The notes under the pieces: generated by a model
Told to the model about the DNA's origin: nothing
Seen by the model: only the letters and a program-made list of their open reading frames with translations
The model's database searches: none
Shown: positions 23,481 through 34,616 of the stretch, piece by piece
How positions within the stretch are numbered: the first letter of the stretch is position 1
How the letters are laid out: every line of letters starts with the position of its first letter
Source of the DNA: Ctena decussata
Lineage: Eukaryota; Mollusca; Bivalvia; Lucinida; Lucinidae
Assembly: GCA_963989385.1 (NCBI GenBank)
Contig: OZ022499.1
Location: 35,208,993-35,272,992 of the forward strand
Direction: 5' to 3'
DNA: 64,000 nucleotides
Position numbers and translations under genes: made by a program

Positions 23481-24142
23481 AGAAATACTTCGTTCACTCA
23501 CAAGAAAGGCAACTATTGAGAATAATAAATAGTCATCTATTTTGAAAACATACACATACTAAACATGGAAATAGCATATGCTTTCATCTAGTGTAAAAAC
23601 AAACATACGCTGGGAACGCACATACTGAGTATAAAAAAAATACATAATCTATTCTGAAATTATACACGTACACTAGAAATGCAAATACCGAGTATAACTA
23701 AAATTAAAATGCACACACAAAAGTGTAACTAATGAGAATAACAACTACTGTATATGGTAAATGTTCACAGATACAAATACCGATTATAAAAAATAGTGTC
23801 ACCTATTGTGAAAACATACACATGCTAGAAATAAAAACAAAGTGCTGAAAATACTGCAATTTGTTCTAAAATAACCCTCACTAAAATGTGATTTACACAC
23901 ATTCTTACGTGGTAAAATACTCACAAAATGAAACGCAAATTGTAGAACAAACAATGCCATCTATTCCAACAACACACGTACACTGGACATGCTAATTTTG
24001 AGTAATACAAACTATCAGCTATTGTAATAATGCACGCCCACCAAATATTCATATATTAAGTATAGAATACTGCCATCGATGGTTCAGTCGTCCATACACA
24101 AGAAATACAAATACTAAGTTCAACAAAACTTCGGGTGATGTA

Positions 24143-24199
<57 letters not shown>

Positions 24200-24730
24200 T
24201 TTTAACCCTGTCTTGACCAGTGGGCCTGTCCTTCCTTATAATTTGGATGAGTCCGCTTTTAGTTTTAGGGGTTCTAGTCGATGTTTTCTTTTTTTATTGC
24301 ATTTTGCATAGAAATTCCTCTAAGCAAGCATTGTTGACCCTGGTCAGACACCTGGTCATATGTCCCCTAAATGGGTTTCCAGCTTAACAGGGTTAAATAA
24401 AAACAAATACTGACACTCAATGTTAGAAATGCATTTTTTTTAGTATAAGAAATACTGCCACCTACATGTATTTTTCAAACGCACGCACAAGAGAAATGCA
24501 AATAGTGAGTAAAACAAATATAGTCATGTATGATAAAATACACATGCACTAGAAATGCAATATTGAGTATATGTATAAACTATTCTGACATTTATTTTGA
24601 AAACATGCACACACTAGAAATGCAATATAATAGTAAAACAGTAAAGCAGCCATTGTGTCAAACAAATTACTGAAACTTATTTTGAAAACACACTTCTACT
24701 AAAAATGAAAATATACTGCCATTGTGGTAA
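23480..24730. repeat. Degenerate tandem satellite, about 60-75-bp unit
   Basis: A unit like CACTAGAAATGCAAATACTG followed by AGTATAA and then a GCCATCTATTNTGAAAACA segment recurs many times with strong divergence and small indels. A (GA)n microsatellite (24151-24198) and a short unique stretch interrupt it. Confidence 0.6.
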
Positions 24731-24889
24731 GATATTCACATTAAATTTTGTGTTTAGTTACTAAGTCAATCAGTTAGTTAGTTATTCATTTATATAGTCT
24801 TATTTATGTATTTGTTTATTTAACTATTTATATGTTAATTTTAATAGTTTTCTTTGTTTTTTAATGGTAAAACTATTCTTATACAATTA

Positions 24890-24894
24890 TATAC
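24890..24894 (+). repeat. Target-site duplication TATAC, left
   Basis: TATAC directly precedes the first base of the left LTR. The same five bases follow the last base of the right LTR at 33930-33934, in direct orientation. A 5-bp duplication is typical of Ty3/Gypsy integrases. Confidence 0.9.
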
Positions 24895-27075
24895 TGTTAC
24901 GAAATGGATCTAATCGTCCACTATGTCGTCGAGATTATTTTAATCCTTTCAATCAGTAAGGCTACAGTTTTTAGGGTAACTGTGGTAATAAAACATTTAC
25001 GGAAATTGTGGCTACGTTATGCATGGGTTGTTTGTGAATACCTCTCGTGGACAGCGTATTGCATGATTTTAAGGTGAATACCTGCACGAGTCTTTTGATT
25101 GTGGACAGCGTGTTGCATGATTTTAATGTGAATAGCTGCACGTTTATATTCGAGTTGCATGATTTTAATGTGAGACGCATAGTATTTATACGCCTATCTT
25201 TTAATGAAAAGTTAGACGTGGCTGTTTAATTCTTGATGGATGTTATATTGTTGTGTGCCCAGATTCTGTGTTAAGACCTAGAAGGGTAAGATTTTATTAT
25301 ATTTATTTAGAATAGTTTGGCTAAGAATGAAAAATGTGACTTCTGATTGATATGGTATGATTATATGTGTCGACTGATTTGATTTTGTTGGCAGTGATCA
25401 GGCTGCGCATGTGTCGACCGATTTTGTTAGTAAGCATGCTGCGCATAATATTTGTATATTAGGAAGTTTTGTAAATTTCGGAAATAGTTTATATCACTGA
25501 TGTTGGTTGCAATGGTGTGCGTCTATTTGACGTCCAGTGACGTCAGTTGCATTCATGTTATTCATGTGACGCCAGTTGCATTCATGTTATTGCGACGTCA
25601 GCACTTTTTATATTAGTTTCACGTATACGTGGCCTATAGAAGTAGATTGATTTGTAATGGAACTAATTTATATACTCGTGACGTCAATTGACGCCATAGC
25701 ATGCACCGCATTAAGGGTTTTTTCCATAAGTTATAATAGTAACATTTGGTCATCATGCGTTTGATTTGCCTTCATTAGACGGCGTCATATGGTATAACAT
25801 CATTGATGTCATGATGTCTGATCAAACGTTATGATCCCAAATGTGTGAGAAACGCTTATTCAGCTATTATATTCTATGGCAAATGGTATTACGCTTAGTT
25901 CAAAGAAATGAATTAATACATATGCGAGTTAGATTTTGGTCAATCAATTTAATGTAAAAAGTCATTGTTTAGATTATTCATGTTTTATGTGGGGTATGTC
26001 ATGGTAATGCCTGTTGACGTCAGTATACTTCTTGACAATGTTTGACGTCAGATTCTTCGACGCACATGCGTGGTAGGATCTACGTTTCTTCATTGGCGGA
26101 AGTGGTAAGCACACTTTTAGCTTTACATCGTGAGCGCGAGTCGTGTCTAGTGACACGGCTGGCGTGTGCACGTTATGCTCGGCATTCGCCGAGGGCGTTG
26201 TATGGTATTTCCAAGACAGGCCCAAGTCTTACGTATTATTATTATGTAGTTACAATGTATTAAGTGTAAGTTCGTTATTTTTAGGCACATCAAGTCCGGC
26301 AGTCAGCTGTTAGGGCTTAGAGCCACGTCTCACCTGGAGATTCGATATACGTCTCCAGGTTAATACCAACCCGGGTAGAGGCAGTTACAACGCCGTTTGT
26401 GCATGGTTCCTAAGCAGAGGCGGGAAGCACAAAATGTAGGCGGAAGTGGTTAGCACAGTTTTGCCAGATTCTGTGATAAGATCTGAAGGTCACATCAAGT
26501 ATGGGACAGTGTTCGTCCACTAAGGTGTGTTAATATATATAGACTGGTCCCTGGTACGATCCAGGGAGCGACCAGTATATAATCGTGCACGTGTTAATAA
26601 AGTTGGTGTTCCTCATGATATATGGACTGGCCCATGACATGATCCAGGGAACGACAAAGTGAAGTCTATCAACATAAGGCCTTGTTTTTTTGTATGAGCT
26701 CAAACTAACGTTTTTTTCTTTGTGTTTTCCTTTAGTTCATGACGCTGAGCCGAGTACGGTGTTGACGTCAGACGGTAATCTATTTGCGTATTGTACGCAA
26801 ATCGATTACAGATTTGAAACAAACACCTTACTTGGGCCAGCGACATGAACTAATATGTGTTGTATATTATTGTAATTGTGACAGTTGTAAATTGTACTGT
26901 TGTATATAGAATTTACATTATATATAAACTTAAAAAATTCTAACGTTGTTAGAGTTTCCTTGTTAGTGTATTACACTAGTAGATAACCCTTTAACCGGAA
27001 GTCACCCTCCGCCGTCCTGGCGACGCATAAGGCTCTACACCCGTGTCGACCGTGTGTAAAGCCTTCTGCGTAACA
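24895..27075 (+). repeat. Left LTR, 2181 bp
   Basis: Runs TGTTACG...CGTAACA, with the TG..CA ends and 7-bp terminal inverted repeat expected of an LTR. It contains five exact TGACGTCA sites (25538, 25679, 26015, 26043, 26763), short tandem segments of GCATGATTTTAAGGTGAAT type at 25050-25170, an AATAAA near 26598 and a CCCTGG..CCAGGG hairpin near 26555. Open stretches inside it are mirrored in the right LTR and are not genes. Confidence 0.9.
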
Positions 27076-27100
27076 TGGTGTCATGAAGTAACGGGATTTG
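27076..27100 (+). promoter_or_regulatory. Putative primer-binding site
   Basis: TGGTGTCATGAAGTAACGGG starts directly after the left LTR. Ty3/Gypsy primer-binding sites start with TGG, the complement of the tRNA CCA end. The cognate tRNA was not identified. Confidence 0.55.
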
Positions 27101-28022
27101 ATTTCCGGTTAATATCTGCCTGTGTAACACATTGACAATATATACAGAATCTAGGCACAATTTTGTCAGACATTTTTTTTTTATTATTATTGACTTTCTG
27201 GTTGTTCCTTTCCAAGGTGACGTAAGGCTGTGAATTTTAGGGGAGCAATTTTGCCACTAAATTCTTTGTAAATGTAACCTACACTCAATTAAGGTCAACT
27301 ATCCTTATTCCCTACGTGATGAAGTGCGATAGCCCATGCATTAATTTGTGATAGAATGTAACAGGTTGCATATCTGAGTGGGGAAACTGAGGTATATAGA
27401 CCTAAATTGTCTTGGCACGGATGATACATATTTAGTTTTAAGGTCCGTTTGAGTACCTTGGCACTGCTGTTGCATGACAATCTGTTAGTTTATTAACTTA
27501 AACGTTTTGTACGTTGTGTCGTAACCGTTACTGAGGTCCATTTTATGTCCTGATTTAGTAACGTAGGTTACTCGTAACGTTATATAATATCGTTACAATG
27601 AATTAAACCTAATAGCAGAATCTTAAGTTTGATTTACCGTTGGTATCTTATAAGGTTTTGTAATGTAGGACGTACAGTTGTCGTGTCAGTGTTAATACGT
27701 TGCGTTACATACGTTACATTTGTATATCCGATACGCTAGATCAAGTTGGGCGTAATTGTAATGTGGGTTATTTACGTCATCTAATTGTGTCATTTGAAAG
27801 TGAAAAGTAATTCTCGGCAAAGTCAACGTCAGTTTATGACGTCATTTCCGGTCTGTTATGAACGTAACTTTAATGGATACGTCCAGATCGCGAGTATACT
27901 AATTAATCAACGTTTTAGTTGGATTAGTTTGTTATTATTATTGTTAACGTTTTAGTTAACGTGTGTGACTTTAAGTGAACGTCGGTTTCAGTTAAGTTAA
28001 CGTGAGCATTACGTTAAGCGTC

Positions 28023-31000
28023 ATGGATCAGTTAGTTAAGACGGGAAAGGAGTTAGGTTATGAGGGGCAGGCATTGCAGGAATTTGTAAAGCAACAGCAA
28101 GAGACTGAGAGGGCAGAAAGGCACGCGGTAAGGGAACTTGATAAAGAGAAGATCGCGGCGGAGAAAGAAAAGCTTGCGCAGGCCGATAAAGACCGGGAAA
28201 TTGAGTTAGCTAGGATCGCGCAAGCCGATAAAGACAGGGAAATTGAGTTAGCTAGGATCGCGCAGGCCGAAAAAGATAGGGAAATTGAATTGGCTAAGAT
28301 TGCGGCGGATAGGGAAATCGAGATGGCGCGAATTGAAAGCATAGAGCGGCAAGCCGAGAAAGATAGGGAAGCTAAGTTGTCTCAAGTCGAAAGCGATAAG
28401 GAAGCGAAGTTGTCGAGCGAGGTCGAGTTAGAAAAGTTGAAGTATAGTTTTGAATTGCAGCAACGCGAGTTGAAAAATCAGATAGATTTGCAGAAGGTAA
28501 CGTTTAGAGTTGAATTAGAAAAACAGAAGGCTGAAAAGTTAGCGCATGCGCGAGATCCCAAATTACCGTATTTTGATGAAAGTAAGGACAAAATGGATAG
28601 TTACTTATCAAGGTTTGAGAAATACGCGACGGCGAATAAATGGGATAAAAACGTTTGGGCCGCATATTTAAGCGCATTACTTAAAGGTCGCGCGCTTGAT
28701 GTTTATGATAGATTGTCTGTAGATGATGCAGCAGATTATGACAAGTTGAAAGATGCGTTGTTGAAGAATTTTGATATGACTGAACGCGGATTTAGGAAGA
28801 AATTTCGCTATGATAGGCCTGAAACGTCCGAAACGTTTATTCAGTTTAGTAGTAGACTTAGGTCGTATCTTAATAAATGGTTGAAAATGGCGAAGGTAGA
28901 CCAGTCTTATGAATCTGTTTGTGATTTTTTCGCTAGGGATCAGTTTTTAGAATCCTGTAGTAAAGAACTATATGTTCATTTGAAACCGAAAACATTCACG
29001 AATCTAGGTGAGATGGCTAGGGAAGCAGATTTATTTGCAGAAGCACGTGGCGGCGTCTACGCTTGTGTTAATAAGGGGCAGCGTGATAGTAAGGGCGTAA
29101 CTCAGAGTAGATCTGATAATAAGCCGAGTGCGAAGCCAGAGATAAAATGTAGTATTTGTGGTAAGGGACATTTAACATATAAATGTTTTAAGAATCCCGA
29201 TAGGAAGCAAGCATATAGTGCGGAGGTAGGTGCAAGTGCAAGCGGGTATAGCGGAAGTAAGGGGAGTAGTTATGCACCGAAAGATGAGACACAAAGATCA
29301 CAGAGTAAGAGCGATACTGTACAGACGAAGGGTAGTAATTCAGATCGTGGCCGTGGTCGGGGTTATTCCCGCGGACGTGGTCGGGGTGGCGGACATCAAA
29401 TGAGCTTTTGTAAAACTACAATGAATAGGACTCATGAAATTGAAGGTCTCTATAAGAGTAAGGAAGAAAGTCCACTAATCAATGATAACGTGGATAGGGA
29501 AGGTGTCTGTTACTTTTTAAGGTCGCGATTACCAACAGCGCAGGGTACGGTTAATGGTAAGACTGTTGTAGTTTTAAGGGACACAGGTTGTACTGGGTGT
29601 GTCGTTCGTAGAAACTTGGTTTCTAATGATCAGTTACTTGGTAGAGAATCTGATGTAACTTTGATTGATGAATCTACCCGAAGGTATCCCTTAGCAATGG
29701 TTGACATAGATTGTCCATTTTTCACAGGAAAAACTGAGGCATTGTGCATGGAAGATACATTGTATGACCTGGTTATTGGAAATATTGACGGGTCAAAACT
29801 TCCCGATATGTCCCATTTTGCAATGGCGGCAGTGACTAGGTCACAAGCTAAACAAGGTGAAGAGGTCTATAGGAAACTTAAAGTTCCTGATCAAATTATT
29901 GCTAGTGATAAGGAGGCATTGAAGCAGGCCCAAGTTGTTGACCCTAAATTGAACGGCATAAGGCAAAGAGTGGAATCTGGGAATGTGACTATTAGTCGTG
30001 GATTGAACCGAGGTGAAACTAAGTTTATCCGAAAGAAAGATTTATTGTATAGGCAGTTTACTAAGGGAAACAAGGTCACTTTGCAACTTATTATCCCTGA
30101 AGGTTTTCGTGAAAAGGTGTTAAGATTGGCGCACGAAACCTTGATGTCAGGTCATTTGGGCATAAAGAAAACTATGGATAGAGTGCTAACTGAGTTCTTT
30201 TGGCCTGGAATTTGTGGTGATGTGGCAAGGTTTTGTAAATCTTGTGACATATGTCAAAGGACTATTCAAAAAGGTCGTGTCACTAAGGTTCCTTTAGGAA
30301 AGTTGCCACAGATTGACACACCATTTAAACGAGTCGCTGTTGATATAGTTGGACCGATAGAACCTCGTTCTGACAGGAAATCCCGCTATATTTTAACAAT
30401 GATAGACTATGCGACGAGATATCCCGAGGCGGTAGCGTTACCCGGCATTGAAACGGAACGCGTAGCCGAAGCGTTAGTTGAGATGTTCAGTAGATTAGGA
30501 ATACCGAGTGAAATGCTAATCGAGCATGATAGTAAGATCACGATTGACGTCATGAGAGAGGTTAGTAGGTTGTTGTCGCTTCAAGATCTGACAACTATTC
30601 CTTATCAATCTACTGGTAAAGGACCCGTGGAGAAATTCCATGATACATTGAAACAGATATTACGTGAAATGTGCGTAGAACGTCCGAATGACTGGGACAG
30701 GTATCTCCCAGCATTATTATTCGCAGTAAGGGAAGTTCCGCAAGAGTCATTAGGTTTTTCCCCGTTTGAACTGTTGTATGGACGTAATGTTAGGGGTCCT
30801 ATTCAAATATTAAAGGAATTGTGGTCTGTAGAGGAAACTGACCAACGTGCGTTATTGACGTATCAGTACGTTATTGATCTAAAAAAACGTTTAGAGAGAA
30901 CGTGTAAGTTAGCACAGGATATTGTCCGGAAAATTGACGTAAAGCGGAATGCTTATTATGATAAACGCGCGAGGTCGCGTAAGTTTGACGTCGGAGACAA

Positions 31001-31562
31001 AGTACTTTTGCTACTCCCGAATGAGTGCAATAAATTGTTACTTCAATGGAACGGGCCATATGAAGTTGTCGAAGTAGTCAATGCAATGAACTACAAGATT
31101 AACGTCAAGGGCGTCGTGAATACTTATCCTGCTAACATGATTAAGCAGTATGTTCAACGTCAAAAGAACGTGTCGTCTGCAGTTGTTAATGCACGTGACA
31201 ATGTTGGATCAAAGGATCACGGTGATCCGAATGTCCAAAGAGTTAACATTTGTACGTCAGAGGACGTATCCCAATATGACTTCATACGTGAAAACGTAAA
31301 GCCCGACGACGTAACGTCGATTCAGAAAGCAAACATGGAAGAACACGGTGGCGATAGTAGATTAGAGGCAGAGGCAACGGATCCTGTGGGATCTGTCGTG
31401 CGAAGTAGGTGTAATGTCAAAGACAACGTTAATTTTACGTCTGATACACTTAAAGGTGGCGATTTCCACCTAGTGTTCGATCAGACTTACCCATACTTCC
31501 CCATTCCATTTGAGGCACGACAGGTACGACACAGAGAATTGATTGACTTTGGGATTAGGTAA
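28023..31562 (+). CDS. Gag-protease-integrase polyprotein of the inverted-LTR element
   Basis: ATG at 28023 opens 1179 codons; the frame is also open slightly upstream without ATG. Domains in order: charged coiled coil (1-180) with near-tandem IAQADKDREIELAR repeats; Gag core (about 185-365, with WAAYLSALLKGRALDVY); CCHC-like knuckle C376-x2-C379-x3-H383-x4-C388, one residue short of the usual spacing; an RG-rich stretch; aspartic protease with DTG at 520-522; H2C2 integrase zinc domain (H704 ..CKSCDICQ); integrase core; and a GPY/F module (WNGPYEVVE). In the core the first catalytic D is D774 and the final E is E870. The residue 35 positions before E870 is E834, not D, with another acid at D836. 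There is no RT or RNase H. The roughly 170-residue tail is unrecognised. The ORF is uninterrupted. Confidence 0.88.
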   Translation: MDQLVKTGKELGYEGQALQEFVKQQQETERAERHAVRELDKEKIAAEKEKLAQADKDREIELARIAQADKDREIELARIAQAEKDREIELAKIAADREIEMARIESIERQAEKDREAKLSQVESDKEAKLSSEVELEKLKYSFELQQRELKNQIDLQKVTFRVELEKQKAEKLAHARDPKLPYFDESKDKMDSYLSRFEKYATANKWDKNVWAAYLSALLKGRALDVYDRLSVDDAADYDKLKDALLKNFDMTERGFRKKFRYDRPETSETFIQFSSRLRSYLNKWLKMAKVDQSYESVCDFFARDQFLESCSKELYVHLKPKTFTNLGEMAREADLFAEARGGVYACVNKGQRDSKGVTQSRSDNKPSAKPEIKCSICGKGHLTYKCFKNPDRKQAYSAEVGASASGYSGSKGSSYAPKDETQRSQSKSDTVQTKGSNSDRGRGRGYSRGRGRGGGHQMSFCKTTMNRTHEIEGLYKSKEESPLINDNVDREGVCYFLRSRLPTAQGTVNGKTVVVLRDTGCTGCVVRRNLVSNDQLLGRESDVTLIDESTRRYPLAMVDIDCPFFTGKTEALCMEDTLYDLVIGNIDGSKLPDMSHFAMAAVTRSQAKQGEEVYRKLKVPDQIIASDKEALKQAQVVDPKLNGIRQRVESGNVTISRGLNRGETKFIRKKDLLYRQFTKGNKVTLQLIIPEGFREKVLRLAHETLMSGHLGIKKTMDRVLTEFFWPGICGDVARFCKSCDICQRTIQKGRVTKVPLGKLPQIDTPFKRVAVDIVGPIEPRSDRKSRYILTMIDYATRYPEAVALPGIETERVAEALVEMFSRLGIPSEMLIEHDSKITIDVMREVSRLLSLQDLTTIPYQSTGKGPVEKFHDTLKQILREMCVERPNDWDRYLPALLFAVREVPQESLGFSPFELLYGRNVRGPIQILKELWSVEETDQRALLTYQYVIDLKKRLERTCKLAQDIVRKIDVKRNAYYDKRARSRKFDVGDKVLLLLPNECNKLLLQWNGPYEVVEVVNAMNYKINVKGVVNTYPANMIKQYVQRQKNVSSAVVNARDNVGSKDHGDPNVQRVNICTSEDVSQYDFIRENVKPDDVTSIQKANMEEHGGDSRLEAEATDPVGSVVRSRCNVKDNVNFTSDTLKGGDFHLVFDQTYPYFPIPFEARQVRHRELIDFGIR

Positions 31563-31747
31563 ATCTGTTGCCAAGATAATTTGGGGGCGGACTACCTTAG
31601 TAGATAGTTTGGCCACGTTATGCATCGCACCGTTGTTGTGTATATAGCTAGTTTTCCAGTTTTGACATAGCCTACGATTCGATCGCATTTCGTACTATTT
31701 CAGAAAAGAAACATTGTTATGTTTTTTTCTCCCTAAGGGGAAACCTA
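31563..31747 (+). promoter_or_regulatory. 3' untranslated stretch with purine run before right LTR
   Basis: It starts immediately after the polyprotein stop and ends in AAGGGGAAACC just before the LTR, in the position of a polypurine tract. The tract is short and followed by TA, so the assignment is tentative. Confidence 0.45.
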
Positions 31748-33929
31748 TGTTACGCAGAAGGCTTTACACACGGTCGACACGGGTGTAGAGCCTTATGCGT
31801 CGCCAGGACGGCGGAGGGTGACTTCCGGTTAAAGGGTTATCTACTAGTGTAATACACTAACAAGGAAACTCTAACAACGTTAGAATTTTTTAAGTTTATA
31901 TATAATGTAAATTCTATATACAACAGTACAATTTACAACTGTCACAATTACAATAATATACAACACATATTAGTTCATGTCGCTGGCCCAAGTAAGGTGT
32001 TTGTTTCAAATCTGTAATCGATTTGCGTACAATACGCAAATAGATTACCGTCTGACGTCAACACCGTACTCGGCTCAGCGTCATGAACTAAAGGAAAACA
32101 CAAAGAAAAAAACGTTAGTTTGAGCTCATACAAAAAAACAAGGCCTTATGTTGGTAGACTTCACTTTGTCGTTCCCTGGATCATGTCATGGGCCAGTCCA
32201 TATATCATGAGGAACACCAACTTTATTAACACGTGCACGATTATATACTGGTCGCTCCCTGGATCGTACCAGGGACCAGTCTATATATATTAACACACCT
32301 TAGTGGACGAACACTGTCCCATACTTGATGTGACCTTCAGATCTTATCACAGAATCTGGCAAAACTGTGCTAACCACTTCCGCCTACATTTTGTGCTTCC
32401 CGCCTCTGCTTAGGAACCATGCACAAACGGCGTTGTAACTGCCTCTACCCGGGTTGGTATTAACCTGGAGACTTATATCGAATCTCCAGGTGAGACGTGG
32501 CTCTAAGCCCTAACAGCTGACTGCCGGACTTGATGTGCCTAAAAATAACGAACATACACTTAATACATTGTAACTACATAATAATAATACGTAAGACTTG
32601 GGCCTGTCTTGGAAATACCATACAACGCCCTCGGCGAATGCCGAGCATAACGTGCACACGCCAGCCGTGTCACTAGACACGACTCGCGCTCACGATGTAA
32701 AGCTAAAAGTGTGCTTACCACTTCCGCCAATGAAGAAACGTAGATCCTACCACGCATGTGCGTCGAAGAATCTGACGTCAAACATTGTCAAGAAGTATAC
32801 TGACGTCAACAGGCATTACCATGACATACCCCACATAAAACATGAATAATCTAAACAATGACTTATTTACATTAAATTGATTGACCAAAATCTAACTCGC
32901 ATATGTATTAATTCATTTCTTTGAACTAAGCGTAATACCATTTGCCATAGAATATAATAGCTGAATAAGCGTTTCTCACACATTTGGGATCATAACGTTT
33001 GATCAGACATCATGACATCAATGATGTTATACCATATGACGCCGTCTAATGAAGGCAAATCAAACGCATGATGACCAAATGTTACTATTATAACTTATGG
33101 AAAAAACCCTTAATGCGGTGCATGCTATGGCGTCAATTGACGTCACGAGTATATAAATTAGTTCCATTACAAATCAATCTACTTCTATAGGCCACGTATA
33201 CGTGAAACTAATATAAAAAGTGCTGACGTCGCAATAACATGAATGCAACTGGCGTCACATGAATAACATGAATGCAACTGACGTCACTGGACGTCAAATA
33301 GACGCACACCATTGCAACCAACATCAGTGATATAAACTATTTCCGAAATTTACAAAACTTCCTAATATACAAATATTATGCGCAGCATGCTTACTAACAA
33401 AATCGGTCGACACATGCGCAGCCTGATCACTGCCAACAAAATCAAATCAGTCGACACATATAATCATACCATATCAATCAGAAGTCACATTTTTCATTCT
33501 TAGCCAAACTATTCTAAATAAATATAATAAAATCTTACCCTTCTAGGTCTTAACACAGAATCTGGGCACACAACAATATAACATCCATCAAGAATTAAAC
33601 AGCCACGTCTAACTTTTCATTAAAAGATAGGCGTATAAATACTATGCGTCTCACATTAAAATCATGCAACTCGAATATAAACGTGCAGCTATTCACATTA
33701 AAATCATGCAACACGCTGTCCACAATCAAAAGACTCGTGCAGGTATTCACCTTAAAATCATGCAATACGCTGTCCACGAGAGGTATTCACAAACAACCCA
33801 TGCATAACGTAGCCACAATTTCCGTAAATGTTTTATTACCACAGTTACCCTAAAAACTGTAGCCTTACTGATTGAAAGGATTAAAATAATCTCGACGACA
33901 TAGTGGACGATTAGATCCATTTCGTAACA
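31748..33929 (-). repeat. Right LTR, 2182 bp, inverted relative to the left
   Basis: Reverse complement of 24895-27075 over its full length. I saw several scattered differences, for example near 26268/32553, 26354/32473, 25963/32863 and 26666/32154, so the arms have diverged slightly and are not one sequence counted twice. A standard LTR element would have this repeat in the same orientation as the left one. Confidence 0.9.
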
Positions 33930-33934
33930 TATAC

Positions 33935-34206
33935 ATGTACCTCAAAACGAGATTTTGAAACATCAATCTTATAACACTGACGGATGCCTATACAATTGAG
34001 TATACATCAAAACCAGCTATTGATAAAATCGATATTATTCATACATGTCATATGAGCTGGTTTCAAAGTACTTTAAATGACAGCTGATCTTGCATTTTTA
34101 TTCTCCCAAGTCTCTCTCTCTTTCTCTCTCTCAGTGCAGTGGATATAAACGTTCGATCTCCCGCTCCACCGGTCGTTTGGATGAGACTTTAAACCAAGGT
34201 CCCGTC
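33935..34206. other. Flank of the Polinton insertion, 3' end of a dispersed repeat
   Basis: TTGGATGAGACTTTAAACCA then AGGTCCCGTC up to 34206 continues after the Polinton as TCCGTATGATCCACG (52569 on), followed by CT- and CA-rich tracts. This looks like the 3' tail of a SINE or LINE that was the insertion target. Confidence 0.5.
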
Positions 34207-34473
34207 AGTAGTAAAGGGTGGCACTCTGGGGACTCCCGGCCGGAGACTAAGTCCGCAGCCTGGGGCAGTCTCGGGCCGGGAGTCCCCATAGATGACACCG
34301 CTTTAGTAAGCTTGAAAAGGCTAGTTTGAAATAACTTAGTCTTTTTCAGGGTAAAAGTCTATGTTAAATGGCATAGGAGATGGCTTAAGAGGCTATACAG
34401 TAATATGCGTCTGCTATGAGTCTCTTGGCCTTGTATCTCAAGGCCTCACTATACCAGAGGCATAACTCTATAG
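34207..34473 (+). repeat. Polinton left TIR, about 267 bp
   Basis: Pairs with 52296-52562 with only a few mismatches. It contains a 62-nt hairpin at 34227-34288 (22-bp stem, one mismatch). The inner part (34393-34473) is repeated directly at about 34530-34616. Confidence 0.95.
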
Positions 34474-34529
34474 TGACAGTTGATGGTGTGAGTTGCTGTG
34501 GCATACTATTGTTCATTCTGTTCAATTTC

Positions 34530-34616
34530 TGAGGCTTTACAGTAATATGCGTCTGCTATGAGTCTCTTGGCCCTGTATCTCAGGGCCTCACTATACCAGA
34601 GGCATAACTCTATAGC
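34530..34616 (+). repeat. Direct duplication of the inner TIR segment
   Basis: The segment from ACAGTAATATGCGTCTGC to GGCATAACTCTATAG repeats the inner end of the left TIR almost exactly. It is present only on the left side. The remaining DNA to 34832 is non-coding 3' region of the protease gene. Confidence 0.85.

Larger units (their letters stand above)
24895..33929 (+). mobile_element. Retroelement with inverted LTRs: Gag-protease-integrase, no RT
   Basis: A 9035-bp unit is bounded by a 5-bp target duplication. The two 2.18-kb terminal repeats are reverse complements of each other, so the outer termini are identical inverted sequences (TGTTACGAAATGG / CCATTTCGTAACA). The interior (27076-31747) has a primer-binding-like start, one 1179-codon ORF and a purine-rich run before the right repeat. 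No reverse transcriptase or RNase H is present anywhere between the repeats. Protease directly followed by integrase fits the Gmr1 type of Ty3/Gypsy element, in which integrase precedes RT; deletion of a downstream RT is then the simplest explanation of its absence. Confidence 0.9.

Noticed and set aside
28058..28342. Minus-strand open stretch opposite the Gag coiled coil
   Set aside because: It is a shadow of the repetitive charged coding sequence on the plus strand.
24971..33853. Mirror-image open stretches in both LTRs (for example 24971-25180 and 33644-33853; 25974-26225 and 32598-32849) as genes
   Set aside because: They are the same LTR sequence read from both arms, short, and built on internal GCATGATTTTAA repeats, with no protein-like conservation.
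24895..33929. The long inverted repeat as an assembly fold-back artefact
   Set aside because: The arms differ by several scattered substitutions and an indel, and they end exactly at TG..CA LTR termini with a 5-bp target duplication outside. An artefact would give identical arms and arbitrary ends. Long reads would settle it.
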